Origin: an uncultured Adlercreutzia sp.
GTDB lineage: Bacteria; Actinomycetota; Coriobacteriia; Coriobacteriales; Eggerthellaceae
Assembly: GCA_910589165.1 (NCBI GenBank)
Contig: CAJUSP010000003.1
Span: 107,826-171,825, forward strand
DNA length: 64,000 nt
Direction: 5' to 3'
The translations under genes were made by a program, and so were the position numbers. Below are positions 1 to 9,225 of the stretch, one piece after another (position 1 is the stretch's first letter; each line of letters starts with the position of its first letter). Under the pieces are notes generated by a model. It was not told the DNA's origin, did not search any database, and saw only the letters and a list, made by a program, of their open reading frames with translations.

Positions 1-300
1 ACCTTCTGCCAGCCGGTGGCCATCTCGCCGCCCGACTTCAGGTAGTACCAGGAGCCGCCGACCTTCTGCCACCCCTTGGCCATGGCGCCGGAGCCCTTCA
101 GGTAGTACCAGTAGCTGCCCACCTTCTGCCAGCCGGTTGCCATGGCGCCGGAGCCCTTGAGGTAGTACCACGCGCCGCCGACCTTCTGCCAGCCGGTGGC
201 CATGGCACCAGAAGACTTCAGGTAGTACCAGGAGCTGCCGACTTTGAGCCAGCCCGTCTGCATGTATCCGCTTTTGTCAAAGTGGTACCAATCGCCCTCA
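1..300 (-). repeat. 60-bp tandem repeats encoding 20-aa wall-binding repeats
   Basis: Five successive near-identical 60-base units, each beginning ACCTTCTGCCAGCC or a close variant on the + strand, encode aromatic 20-residue repeats on the - strand. They lie within the CAP-domain protein and probably continue past the left edge. High identity at DNA level makes copy-number change by slippage or recombination likely. Confidence 0.9.
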
Positions 301-1349
301 ATTTGGCACCATGTGTTATAGGGGTAAGAACCGTCAGAAAGCTGGAACCACCATTTACCGCCGCTCTTTTTCCAGACCCCCGACTCCCCTTCAACCTGTA
401 CGGGCACCGACAGAGACACCATGCTGCCCAGCTTTGCCGTTACCGTAGTAGTGCCGGGCGCTTTACCCGTAATTACGCCGCTGGCATTCACCGTAGCCAC
501 AGAGCTTTTGGCGCTTGACCACTGGAACAGATTGCTCGGCAGAACGCAGAAGGCGCTTGGCGCGCTCGTCGACTGGTTGCGGAAGGCAACAACAGCCTGA
601 TCGGATTCGCCCGGGTAAACCGAATAGTAGTTATACTCAAAAGTAAAGTTGCTCGGAATGAGCCAAGAACGCGGTACCGACACGCGCTGACGCACGATCG
701 TATCAGCCGGCTTCGCAGCCGACGCGACAGAGTCGTCCGTGCCGAAGCACTGCACCCAATACGGACCATAATCGCCAGCATAGATGCAGCCAATGCCGAT
801 CGTTTTGAAATCGGGGTCCAAGATGTTTGCACGATGACCAGCAGAGTTCATCCAGCCTTCCATAACGTCAACTGGATCCACATAGCCGTAGGCGATATTC
901 TCTCCGAACATAACACCGGGGGCAACGCTGAAGCAATTCTGCCCGTCGGGCCTATCGTGGCTAAAAAACACCGAGAGCTCAACGGCGCGCGTCAGCATTG
1001 CCGCATCGAGCAAGCGTTTATCCATGACAAGGGGCTGGAGACCTGCAGCCGCACGCTCTTTATTGACCAAGGCGAGAACCTCATATGCGTACGTATAGTC
1101 GCGGTCGACCTCGACTTCCAGCGCCCCCACCATATCGACCTCGGCGAGAGGCGTCGCGACGGCCATCGCGTCATCCGACAAGACGAGGCTTGATGCAGAG
1201 GGCTCGATTTCGCCGAAGCCCTCCTCCGCCCATGCGCTTTGAGCGGTGCTGAGATTAAGGCACGCTGCCAAAAGGAGCGAGATGCACAGGGCAAAGAGGG
1301 CCCCTGCCGCATTGCCTTTTTCGCCTAAGCGCAAGCTTGCAAGGTTCAT
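1..1349 (-). CDS. Secreted CAP-domain protein with Ig-like domain and choline-binding-like repeats (3' end cut)
   Basis: The frame reads from ATG at 1349, behind an AAAGGGG ribosome binding site, to the left window edge without a stop, so the C-terminus is missing. Seen in order: a signal peptide ending near residue 41 (after SAWA); a CAP/SCP-PR1 domain at about 85-200 with FFSHDRPDG, GENIAYGY and WMNSAGHRANIL; a short Ser/Thr-rich link; a BIG2-like Ig module (SSVATVNASGVITGKAPG, about 300-345); then 20-residue aromatic repeats of the GWQKVGGSWYYLKSSGAMAT type. CAP proteins are secreted and of varied function. Choline/glucan-binding-type repeats normally hold proteins on the wall surface. The same repeat family ends the protease encoded at 5725-9225, which suggests a shared anchoring polymer. 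No sortase motif is visible in the part present. Domain calls are secure; the biological role is unknown. Confidence 0.85.
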   Translation of the reverse strand, partial: MNLASLRLGEKGNAAGALFALCISLLLAACLNLSTAQSAWAEEGFGEIEPSASSLVLSDDAMAVATPLAEVDMVGALEVEVDRDYTYAYEVLALVNKERAAAGLQPLVMDKRLLDAAMLTRAVELSVFFSHDRPDGQNCFSVAPGVMFGENIAYGYVDPVDVMEGWMNSAGHRANILDPDFKTIGIGCIYAGDYGPYWVQCFGTDDSVASAAKPADTIVRQRVSVPRSWLIPSNFTFEYNYYSVYPGESDQAVVAFRNQSTSAPSAFCVLPSNLFQWSSAKSSVATVNASGVITGKAPGTTTVTAKLGSMVSLSVPVQVEGESGVWKKSGGKWWFQLSDGSYPYNTWCQIEGDWYHFDKSGYMQTGWLKVGSSWYYLKSSGAMATGWQKVGGAWYYLKGSGAMATGWQKVGSYWYYLKGSGAMAKGWQKVGGSWYYLKSGGEMATGWQK

Positions 1350-1602
1350 AGAACCATCCCCTTTCGTGGATATCCGGCAAACTTCTCTCTAATGCGAGGT
1401 TACCACCTCTATCGATAAGTGACAAGGTTATCTATTTTTAATCAAGCCTCATGCTCTCCCGATGACGCATCGGGACCTCCCTCTGAAACGCTGCCAACAA
1501 TACGACTGACCGAAGCGCCAGCCCCCACTCTTTCATCCAGCCGCATCTCCTTGGGGTATACTACGTTTGCTCTGTTGTCAGACTGAAGGGCTTTTATCTT
1601 TT
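1350..1602. promoter_or_regulatory. Divergent promoter region between the surface protein and the membrane-protein pair
   Basis: This 253-base gene-free stretch lies between divergent genes. A TATACT hexamer at 1557-1562 is placed as a -10 box for the + strand membrane-protein gene, but no convincing -35 is seen. An AT-rich tract around 1415-1445 may serve the - strand gene. No other structure is recognised. Confidence 0.35.
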
Positions 1603-3636
1603 ATGTGGTTCTCTTTTTTTCTTTGCATCCTCGCCTGCGTCGTAGTTCTTTATCTACCCGGATTCTTCCTCTTTCGCTGCTTCTCGCTCGACCGGCCAAC
1701 ATGCGTCGCTTGCGCTCCACTCGCAGGCGTTGCGTTCGTTAGCCTCATACCTATCGCCAACGCCCTCCTGGGAATTCACAGCTCAGTTGCCACCGTCCTC
1801 CTTCCCCTTTTCGCTATTTGCCTTGTACCGTATTTTGCTTGGAGGATCGCAAAGAGAGGCGCGGCGCGAGAGGCCGATGGCGCGTGGCGCTGGAAAATGC
1901 TTTTCTGGTACGCCGCCGTTGGCATCGCCGTTTGCGTGTACATGTTCATCAAGCCCCTCGATGGGGCGGACTCCTTCTACGGTCGAGCCGACAACGCAAC
2001 GCACCTCAACATGGTTCGGTATTTCATTGAGTCAGGGCATTGGTCATCGCTGAACCCTACCACGGGCGACTTGGCCTACGAGCCCGACAGCTTTAAGTTC
2101 TACCCTGCCGGCTGGCATTGCCTGGCAGCTCTCGCAAGCATGATGGCTCAAGCTGATCCCATTGTGGCCATTAACGCCACGAATGCCGTAATCAGCGGCC
2201 TGGTCTATCCCCTCTCTATGTTTGCCCTCATGGACAAGCTCTTCGGGGGCTCAAAGCTATCGATCGCCATCGGGGCTATTGCCTCTTTGGCATTCGCCTG
2301 CTTTCCTTGGTCGTTTTTCATCAAAGGGCCCCTTGTTTCCAACTTGCTCAGCTACGCTCTGCTCCCAGCAACCCTCGCGCTCTTTATTTGGTACATACGC
2401 GCGGGTGTACGCTCCCACTGGAAGGGAATGCTTACTAGCGGGCTAATATGCGGGGTCGCATTGGCGTTATCCCAAGCGAACGCCCTGTTCTGCGCCTACA
2501 TCTTTATTGGATCCTATTTATCGCACCGTGCATTCATGCGCTGGGATACGGCAAAGAAAAGGATCCCGGCGCTTCTGGGAACGGTCGTTCTCTTCGTTGC
2601 CGTTTGGTTCGCCCTCATGCAGGTTCCCTATCTTGCAAGCATCGTCAATTTCGACGATCACGGTGGCCTCAACTTCACGCCCGTAGAAAGCATATTCGCC
2701 ACTCTTACGCTGGAACTCTATGCGAACCAACCGCCCCAGCTTCTTTTGGCGCTTGTCTCGTTTGTTGGCATAATTGCCACGTTGCGGGCGAAGCGGCTTT
2801 GGCTCATCTTTCCGCCACTGTACATGCTGGTCGCCTATGGCGTCTCACGATGCACCGATGCATACATCCGCTCCATCCTCTGCGGATTCTGGTACAACGA
2901 TCCGTGGCGCATGGCAGACTGCGCGGCAATATTCCTAGGGCCAATTGTTGTCTTTGGCCTGACGGCAATCATAAGGTTCGTTGTTCGTCTCGCGCGCAGA
3001 ATAAGGTCGCGCAGCCTTTCCGAAAGCACCCAGGCAAAAGACGGCCTAGCCACCACGAGAGCCGTCTCAATTGTGGTGCTGGTTCTCTTTGTCGTGATCA
3101 ACTTCTTCCCCACGTTCCCAAACCCCGCCACGCACAAACGAGACTACACGCCTTTCGGCTTCATGCGTGACAGAATCGCACGCGAGTATAGTACCGAGCG
3201 CGACCATGTCTATTCAGCCAAGGAGAAGGAATTTGTCGAACGCGTAAAGGAGGCCATCCCCGAGGACGCGCTGGTTATCAACTCTCCGGAAGACGGTAGC
3301 TTTCTTGCCTATGGCGTAAACGACCTCAATACCTACTTGCGCCACTACAGCGTCGCCTCCCTTACCGACGATGCCGAAATCATTCGCAAGAGACTTGCCG
3401 ACGTGGCCACCGACCCCGAGGTACAACAAGCGGTGAACAACGCCTCTGCGCAGTATGTCCTCCTCCTCGACCAGGGCATTTCGCCCGATGAAGGCGAGTG
3501 GCTCATGCAGACTAACGAAAAAACACTCGCACGCTGGGACGGCATCAACCGCATTACCGACGATACTCCCGGCTTTGAGACCGTTCTAGCCGATGATGAT
3601 ATGCGCCTATATAAGATAGTCGGAGCAGACCAGTAG
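1603..3636 (+). CDS. Large polytopic membrane protein, paralog A
   Basis: A 677-residue protein. The start is ATG 1603 rather than the upstream TTG at 1567, because the sequence then aligns from residue 1 with its downstream paralog. It has about a dozen hydrophobic segments over residues 1-490 and a soluble C-terminal part of about 170 residues. Blocks shared with the next gene include FIKPLDG/FIKSLDG, FYPAGWHCLAAL/YYPAAWHATAAL, GFWYNDPWRM/GFWYSDPYRI and INSPEDGSFLAYG/INQPHDGSTFAYG. The architecture recalls GT-C-like glycosyltransferases and, from memory, DUF6541-type actinobacterial membrane proteins, but no catalytic motif is recognised. It is ten bases from its paralog and probably co-transcribed. 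Its position between two genes for wall-binding surface proteins suggests envelope or surface-glycan work; this is inference. Confidence 0.7.
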   Translation: MWFSFFLCILACVVVLYLPGFFLFRCFSLDRPTCVACAPLAGVAFVSLIPIANALLGIHSSVATVLLPLFAICLVPYFAWRIAKRGAAREADGAWRWKMLFWYAAVGIAVCVYMFIKPLDGADSFYGRADNATHLNMVRYFIESGHWSSLNPTTGDLAYEPDSFKFYPAGWHCLAALASMMAQADPIVAINATNAVISGLVYPLSMFALMDKLFGGSKLSIAIGAIASLAFACFPWSFFIKGPLVSNLLSYALLPATLALFIWYIRAGVRSHWKGMLTSGLICGVALALSQANALFCAYIFIGSYLSHRAFMRWDTAKKRIPALLGTVVLFVAVWFALMQVPYLASIVNFDDHGGLNFTPVESIFATLTLELYANQPPQLLLALVSFVGIIATLRAKRLWLIFPPLYMLVAYGVSRCTDAYIRSILCGFWYNDPWRMADCAAIFLGPIVVFGLTAIIRFVVRLARRIRSRSLSESTQAKDGLATTRAVSIVVLVLFVVINFFPTFPNPATHKRDYTPFGFMRDRIAREYSTERDHVYSAKEKEFVERVKEAIPEDALVINSPEDGSFLAYGVNDLNTYLRHYSVASLTDDAEIIRKRLADVATDPEVQQAVNNASAQYVLLLDQGISPDEGEWLMQTNEKTLARWDGINRITDDTPGFETVLADDDMRLYKIVGADQ

Positions 3637-3646
3637 GCGGGTTTCC

Positions 3647-5710
3647 ATGTGGGGGGAGTTCTTTGCATGCATGGCCATAATTGTTTTGGCGCTTTATGGC
3701 CCTGGCGTGCTGGCTTTTCGAGCGCTAAGGCTTGACGGAAGCTTAGCGCTCGCGTGTGCGCCCCTAGCCAGCATCTTCGGATACTCTATTGTGGCGCTCA
3801 TATACGATAAGCTCGATGCTCCGTGCTCGTGGGTAACCATACTTCTTCCATTAGCAGCTGTTTATGGGGCCGCATATATCATCTCGCGCCTAATGGCAGG
3901 TGGCCAACAAGGAAGCGGCAGCAAACTCTCTTGGCTCCTTCTGGGCGCCTACCTCGTCGTCGGGCTTGCCGTTTGCGGCTACGTGTTCATCAAAAGCCTC
4001 GATGGGCCGCTTTCCTATTACTGCCGCTTTGACAACCAAACGCATTATGCCCTGGCGCGGCATTTCATCGACACGCAGAGCTGGTCGACACTCGATACAT
4101 GGTCGGGAGCCCTCTCCGAAACGAGCCGCACCGGATACTATCCAGCCGCCTGGCATGCAACAGCCGCCCTCGCCTGTTCTCTCACGGGATTCGATCCGGC
4201 CCTGGTGTTCAACGCCTTGAATGCAACCTTGAGCGGCATCGTCTTCCCCGCTAGTTCCTACGCCCTCATGCGCGTGCTTTTCCCGAACCGCACATCTGTC
4301 CTCGCCGCCGGCGCTGTGACCACCATGTCCTTCGCCTGCCTTCCCTGGGTGCTCCTTCTGAAGGGGCAGCTTCTGGCGAACCTCATAAGCTTCGCCATCA
4401 CCCCTGCGGCCATTGCGCTTATCATCAGGTATGCCGAGAATGGTCTTGCCCGGCATTGGCCGGCTTTCGCCATCGTCGCGGTCATGTCGCTCGGGGATTT
4501 CGTCTTTGCGCATCCCAACGGCCTCTTTACCGCAGTCGTCTTCCTCGCCCCCTACTTCATCCATCAAGCGGCTTTAGCATGCAAGAACTCGAAGCGGCTT
4601 AGCGAGCGAAACCCTTTGAGGAAGACTTGGGTGGTGTGGACGGCCGGAGCCCTCGCCGCTTTCGCCCTTTGGCAAGCCATGCTTTACGCACCGCCCCTCC
4701 AAGCTGTCGTCCTCTACAACAACACGGGCAACCTGAATCTAACCTGGGGGGAAAGCATCTGGGCCGCCCTGGGGCTCTCGCTTTACCCCGACCAGCCTAT
4801 GCAGTGGCTGGTAATGGCCTTCTGTATCGTCGGCGCCGTCTCGCTCGTGCGGCAGAAACGCCTCTGGCTCGTACTCCCGAGTCTGTGGATGCTTATCGTT
4901 TACGCCGCCTGCCGCTGCACCGAGGCTTCGTATACACTTCGAACGTTCCTTGCCGGATTTTGGTACAGCGACCCCTACCGCATCCTCTGCTGCGCCGAGC
5001 TTTTCCTGATACCCGTGGCTGCCGCAGGACTCGTTGCAGCGGCTCGGTGGCTCACGAAGCAGGTACCCTTTGCCGGTGCGCACCCCCGAGCGACACAGCT
5101 CCTCGTGCTTGCCGCGTTCTCGATCGGCAACTTCTTTCCCTACTACGTTGCCCCACCCAAATCCGATGCGACAGAGCCGGAGCCGCATTTCGTTTCCACA
5201 GTAGGAACTGCGTTCGGCTTCATGCATTATCTGACGACCGAAGGATACACCGAAGCCGAGGAACAGGCTTACAGCGCCGAAGAACGCGACTTCGTCGAAC
5301 GTGCGCGCAACGCGCTGCCGGCAGGAGCCCTGGTGATTAACCAGCCACACGACGGTAGCACCTTCGCCTACGGCCTCGACGGCCTTAACACCTACTACCG
5401 TCATATCGACGTTGGGAGCGATGCTCCCGAGAGCCAGATCCTGCGCTCATCGCTCGATACCATAGCCACCGATGCGGAAGTGCAAGAGGCTGCGAGGAAG
5501 ACGGGGGTCGATTATGTGCTGCAGCTCGACCAAGGAGCCGACCCCTCCGAGATCGACGCTCCGGAAAGCACTGACGGACGTACTTGGCTCCTGCAGACGG
5601 ACGAGTCCTCGTGGCGCAACTTCGACGGCATCAACCGCATTACCGACGAGACCCCTGGCTTCGAACTGGTAATGAGCGAGGGCGACATGCGGCTCTACAG
5701 AATTCTCTAG
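3647..5710 (+). CDS. Large polytopic membrane protein, paralog B
   Basis: A 687-residue protein with the same plan as the preceding gene: N-terminal membrane domain of about a dozen hydrophobic stretches, then a soluble C-terminal domain containing VDYVLQLDQG and INRITDETPGFELV, matching YVLLLDQG and INRITDDTPGFETV in paralog A. ATG 3647 lies 10 bases after the stop of paralog A, with AGGCGGG just before it. The two genes are a tandem duplication that has diverged substantially. It converges on the protease gene ending at 5725. Function is not known; a GT-C-type or DUF6541-type role in surface polymer synthesis is possible but unproven. Confidence 0.7.
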   Translation: MWGEFFACMAIIVLALYGPGVLAFRALRLDGSLALACAPLASIFGYSIVALIYDKLDAPCSWVTILLPLAAVYGAAYIISRLMAGGQQGSGSKLSWLLLGAYLVVGLAVCGYVFIKSLDGPLSYYCRFDNQTHYALARHFIDTQSWSTLDTWSGALSETSRTGYYPAAWHATAALACSLTGFDPALVFNALNATLSGIVFPASSYALMRVLFPNRTSVLAAGAVTTMSFACLPWVLLLKGQLLANLISFAITPAAIALIIRYAENGLARHWPAFAIVAVMSLGDFVFAHPNGLFTAVVFLAPYFIHQAALACKNSKRLSERNPLRKTWVVWTAGALAAFALWQAMLYAPPLQAVVLYNNTGNLNLTWGESIWAALGLSLYPDQPMQWLVMAFCIVGAVSLVRQKRLWLVLPSLWMLIVYAACRCTEASYTLRTFLAGFWYSDPYRILCCAELFLIPVAAAGLVAAARWLTKQVPFAGAHPRATQLLVLAAFSIGNFFPYYVAPPKSDATEPEPHFVSTVGTAFGFMHYLTTEGYTEAEEQAYSAEERDFVERARNALPAGALVINQPHDGSTFAYGLDGLNTYYRHIDVGSDAPESQILRSSLDTIATDAEVQEAARKTGVDYVLQLDQGADPSEIDAPESTDGRTWLLQTDESSWRNFDGINRITDETPGFELVMSEGDMRLYRIL

Positions 5711-5724
5711 TTCTCACGCTGCCG

Positions 5725-8700
5725 CTATCGCGTCCGGCTCCACTTCCCATCGGCTCCTACGTAGTAGCGGCCGATCCACATATTGGTTTCCATAACGCCC
5801 GAGCCGTTCACGTAGTAGTCGCCGACCCACGTTGAAGCAGACATAGCGCCGGATGATTTCAGGTGATACCACTTGCCGCCAACCTTCTGCCAGCCAATCG
5901 CCATAGCACCCGAAGATTTGAGGTAGTACCACGATCCGCCGATTTTCTGCCAGCCGGTTTTCATGGCCCCAGACGAAGCGAGGTAATACCAAGCGCCACC
6001 GACCTTCTGCCACCCAGTTTTCATCGCGCCAGACGAGGCCAAGTAGTACCACGTTTTGCCGATTTTCTGCCAACCGGTCTTCATCCACCCTGCATTGTCG
6101 AAGAGGTACCAGGTTCCCCCGATGAGCACCCACCCCGACTTCGCGTAAGTTCCATCAGAATAGGAGTACCACCACTTCCCCGAGGTCTTCTTCCACGACC
6201 CCGTCACCTTTACGGGCTCCTTCGCCGGGGAGGAAGATGAACCGCCCGAGCCAGATGTTGAGCCGCTTGAGCCAGACGAAGAACCCGGTTGAGAACCAGT
6301 GGCACCCCCGCCAGTCACCAGCGCCTTCTTCTTGGCCGTCACGCTGAAGTAGCCGTTCGTCGAAGCGGTTTTCACAAAGGACACCGTTATAGTCGTGTTC
6401 GCGAGCCCCCAGTTCGTATTTGTTAGCTGATAAGCGGCTAGCGGGTACACGATGTTGTACACATTGGGGTAGTAGCTCTTTTCAGCCGCCAAGGTGAAGC
6501 TCGTCGGCTGGCCATCCTTGACGCGCGCGCGAATCTGCTGCTCGAGGGGGGCGGTCCAGCGGGATATTTCGCCAGAGCGCAAAAAGTAATTGCTATCGTA
6601 GCTTGTGCAGGGTCGGCTCGCATTGGGCTTGTGGTCGCTATGCACCTGCTTCATCATGTCGTCGGTAATGCCGAAATAAAGGTGGTTCATAAACTCCAGG
6701 CTGCCCGTATGCTTTTCTCCGTTCCAGGTGGGGTCGATCTGCGTCCACTTACCATCGAGCTTCACGCAGCTCCATACGTGGCCGTTGCCCGTGGCGCGTT
6801 CGCACTGGATGCCCATGCGGTTCAAAAGCAACGTGAACGCGCGATGATAGCTTTCGCAAGTTCCTGTGCCCCGAATAAGCACTCCGGACTCCCCATCATA
6901 TTCGAGCGAATGATCGTAGCTGGCGTTGTTGGTAATCCAGTCATGCAGGAAGAGCGCTTTCTCGTATTGCGTCTTGAAGCCTTTCGCCTCACAGCTTTTC
7001 ACGATGTTGTCGGCCACTTTTTCGATGGACGGATAGCGAGAATCGGAGACTTCGATCATCTTCGTGACGGAAACGGTCTGCCGCGTTTCCATATCCATGA
7101 CATATACCCGCATGCGGTAGGAGCCCGACGCGACGAATGTGTACTGGAAGGTGTTGTCATCGACATACTTCTTATAGGTCCAGTCCGAATCATCGGTATA
7201 ATAGCCGTTCAACCGCACCATCATCATGTTCTGAAGATACTTGTAGTTGCCCGATCCGCCACTTGCCCTAATTGTGAAGGTGGTGGGCGACCCGCATTTA
7301 ATCGCGCTGGGCGACCAGACGAGTTCGGCCGTCAGGGGCTCCGTGGTCACGACAGGTTCCTGAGCGGACTCAGGTGTAGTTTTGGCAACGCTTCCATCCA
7401 AGTCGAGCGCCCGAGAGACGGCAGCTTCGGCGTCCACCATGCCATGACCCGTTTGATCGTCTTTCCCCGAGCTGTGCAGGTCGCTTGCAGTTTCGCAGAG
7501 AAGCGAGCTCACCTCGGTGGCCGTCAGGCTCGGGTTGGCAACTCGTACCATGGCCGCCACCGCCGCTGTCACGGGGCAAGCCATAGACGTGCCACTCATG
7601 TAGGCGTAAGTATCGGTGACACCGCCGCTTAAATAGGTGCTGAGAATGCGCTCGCCGGGCGCTGTGATATCGTACCAGCTTCCGTAATTCGAGAACCAAG
7701 ACCGCGTTGTATCGCCCGTTGTCCAGCTAGCATTCGAGAACGTAGTGCTGCCGCTGTCCAAGTGCGCGCGATCGGAAACACTCATGACGCCGAGAACGCT
7801 CGGCGAGGCAGCAGGCTGGCTCATGGTCTCGGCGCCGTTGTTGCCGGCTGCTGCCACGATAACCATGTCGTTTTCCACGGTCAGTCGCGCGGTAATCTCA
7901 TCGAATGCGGCCTTCAAATCCTCGTCCGAGGTGGCAAATCCGAGGCTCATGTTGACAACATCGGCACCCATGGCACTCGCGCGGCTGAGCCCGTAGAGGA
8001 TGTCGTAAACCCCGCCGCCTGGCTCCTGCCGCTTGGTAATCGGCGAATACGCCGATCGCGAAAACGCATCGATAACTGTTAGGTTTACGAGCCCGTTAGC
8101 GCACGAGGTGGCCCCTCCGCTTGCAACGCCAGCAACGCCGCCATTGCCCGATTCTGCCGCTATGATTCCAGATACGTGGGTGCCGTGACTGGTCGTCTCA
8201 TCGACGTCCGCGCTGCCGTTCGTGTAGCCATCGCCGCGAAGGGGCCTGCTTCCGCGCACGGTATTGTTCTCGTACGCCCCCTCGTAAACCACCTCGATGC
8301 TCTCGTCTTTATCGACGATGTTCGTCAGATCGGGGTGGCTCAAGGAAGCACCTGTATCGAGAACGACCACTTTGACGGGCTCTATGTTTTCGGAATGCTC
8401 TGCGAGAAGATTCCAAGCCTGAGGGGCCTTAACGTAGTCGAGATACCATTGATTCGCCTGCATGTCGTCGAATTTGGTTGCCCCCTGGGTCAGCGCACTC
8501 GACGCTTCGGCTATTTCGTTCGCAACACCCGGAGCAGGCGCATCGAAGAGGCTCGCGGTGTAGTTCGGCATGGCATATTTCACAGCCTCGTCGTTTTTCG
8601 CCAGCTCCACCGCCGTCTCAACCGTCAAGTCATCGGAGATTTCAACTGCAGCAGCATCGCCCGTAGAGAACTCGACTTCCTCTGCGGCAGTTTCGCCATC

Positions 8701-9225
8701 GACCGCAGCGAGCGCTTCTTGCTTTTCGACATCGGTGGCATCGTCCTCGTAGATGACGACGATCTCGCCGGGTAGATAACCCAGCTCTTCAGGATCGGTA
8801 GCCCGCTCTTCGGCAGCCGCCTGGGCTTCCGCTTCGGACGCGATCGTGGAGGCCTCGGGGTCTGCCGATGAAGCGTCGCCGCCATCGCCGGTGACACCCT
8901 CGATGGCTGCCTCTTCCGCAGATGCGAGCGAACCCTCACCCACGCTGGAATCTGAAGCCGCATCGATTGGAACCGCACCATCTTCTTCGCCAGCAGGAAA
9001 AGCTACCTCCCGCACCGAATCGCCAGCATGCTCGACGTCTTCAGCGCCAAGCTCATCAGTCGCAGACTCTTCGGCATACGCCGCCATAGGAACGGCATCA
9101 TCGAAGACGGCGTTAGCAGCCGAAGAAAGCGAGACGCCATTCCCCGCCCATCCGACCGTCCAGGCCAACAGCACCGCAAGCGTAACGCTAACCACCTTAG
9201 AAAACGGCGTAGTGTTGCGACCCAT
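5725..9225 (-). CDS. Secreted subtilisin-like protease fused to a transglutaminase-like domain and wall-binding repeats
   Basis: A 1166-residue protein with a signal peptide (about 1-38), an acidic linker, a propeptide-like region (LPGEIVVIYEDDATDVEKQE, about 151-170), and an S8 peptidase domain. The S8 domain has catalytic Asp290 (VVVLDTGASLSHPDL), His347 (SHGTHVSG), the oxyanion Asn near 462 (AAAGNNG) and Ser547 (SGTSMACP). An Ig-like segment follows at about 635-725. The transglutaminase-like domain has Cys790 (GTGTCESYH), His816 (GNGHVW) and Asp831 (IDPTWNG). After a Gly/Ser linker come about six aromatic 20-residue repeats of the same family as the protein at 1-1349. All five catalytic or oxyanion residues are present, so both domains look active. 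Bacterial transglutaminase-like domains are often proteases or peptide-crosslinking enzymes, so this may process or crosslink surface or host proteins. The fusion order is unusual. Confidence 0.9.
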   Translation of the reverse strand: MGRNTTPFSKVVSVTLAVLLAWTVGWAGNGVSLSSAANAVFDDAVPMAAYAEESATDELGAEDVEHAGDSVREVAFPAGEEDGAVPIDAASDSSVGEGSLASAEEAAIEGVTGDGGDASSADPEASTIASEAEAQAAAEERATDPEELGYLPGEIVVIYEDDATDVEKQEALAAVDGETAAEEVEFSTGDAAAVEISDDLTVETAVELAKNDEAVKYAMPNYTASLFDAPAPGVANEIAEASSALTQGATKFDDMQANQWYLDYVKAPQAWNLLAEHSENIEPVKVVVLDTGASLSHPDLTNIVDKDESIEVVYEGAYENNTVRGSRPLRGDGYTNGSADVDETTSHGTHVSGIIAAESGNGGVAGVASGGATSCANGLVNLTVIDAFSRSAYSPITKRQEPGGGVYDILYGLSRASAMGADVVNMSLGFATSDEDLKAAFDEITARLTVENDMVIVAAAGNNGAETMSQPAASPSVLGVMSVSDRAHLDSGSTTFSNASWTTGDTTRSWFSNYGSWYDITAPGERILSTYLSGGVTDTYAYMSGTSMACPVTAAVAAMVRVANPSLTATEVSSLLCETASDLHSSGKDDQTGHGMVDAEAAVSRALDLDGSVAKTTPESAQEPVVTTEPLTAELVWSPSAIKCGSPTTFTIRASGGSGNYKYLQNMMMVRLNGYYTDDSDWTYKKYVDDNTFQYTFVASGSYRMRVYVMDMETRQTVSVTKMIEVSDSRYPSIEKVADNIVKSCEAKGFKTQYEKALFLHDWITNNASYDHSLEYDGESGVLIRGTGTCESYHRAFTLLLNRMGIQCERATGNGHVWSCVKLDGKWTQIDPTWNGEKHTGSLEFMNHLYFGITDDMMKQVHSDHKPNASRPCTSYDSNYFLRSGEISRWTAPLEQQIRARVKDGQPTSFTLAAEKSYYPNVYNIVYPLAAYQLTNTNWGLANTTITVSFVKTASTNGYFSVTAKKKALVTGGGATGSQPGSSSGSSGSTSGSGGSSSSPAKEPVKVTGSWKKTSGKWWYSYSDGTYAKSGWVLIGGTWYLFDNAGWMKTGWQKIGKTWYYLASSGAMKTGWQKVGGAWYYLASSGAMKTGWQKIGGSWYYLKSSGAMAIGWQKVGGKWYHLKSSGAMSASTWVGDYYVNGSGVMETNMWIGRYYVGADGKWSRTR
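5830..6130 (-). repeat. 60-bp tandem repeats encoding wall-binding repeats
   Basis: Near-perfect 60-base units within the protease gene encode the GWQKIGGSWYYLKSSGAM family of 20-residue repeats. They are clearly related at DNA level to the units at 1-300, so ectopic recombination between the two genes, which flank the membrane-protein pair in the same orientation, is possible. Confidence 0.85.

Noticed and set aside
1..300. CRISPR-like regular repeats
   Set aside because: The 60-base periodicity encodes in-frame 20-residue protein repeats with no variable spacers; it is a coding tandem repeat.
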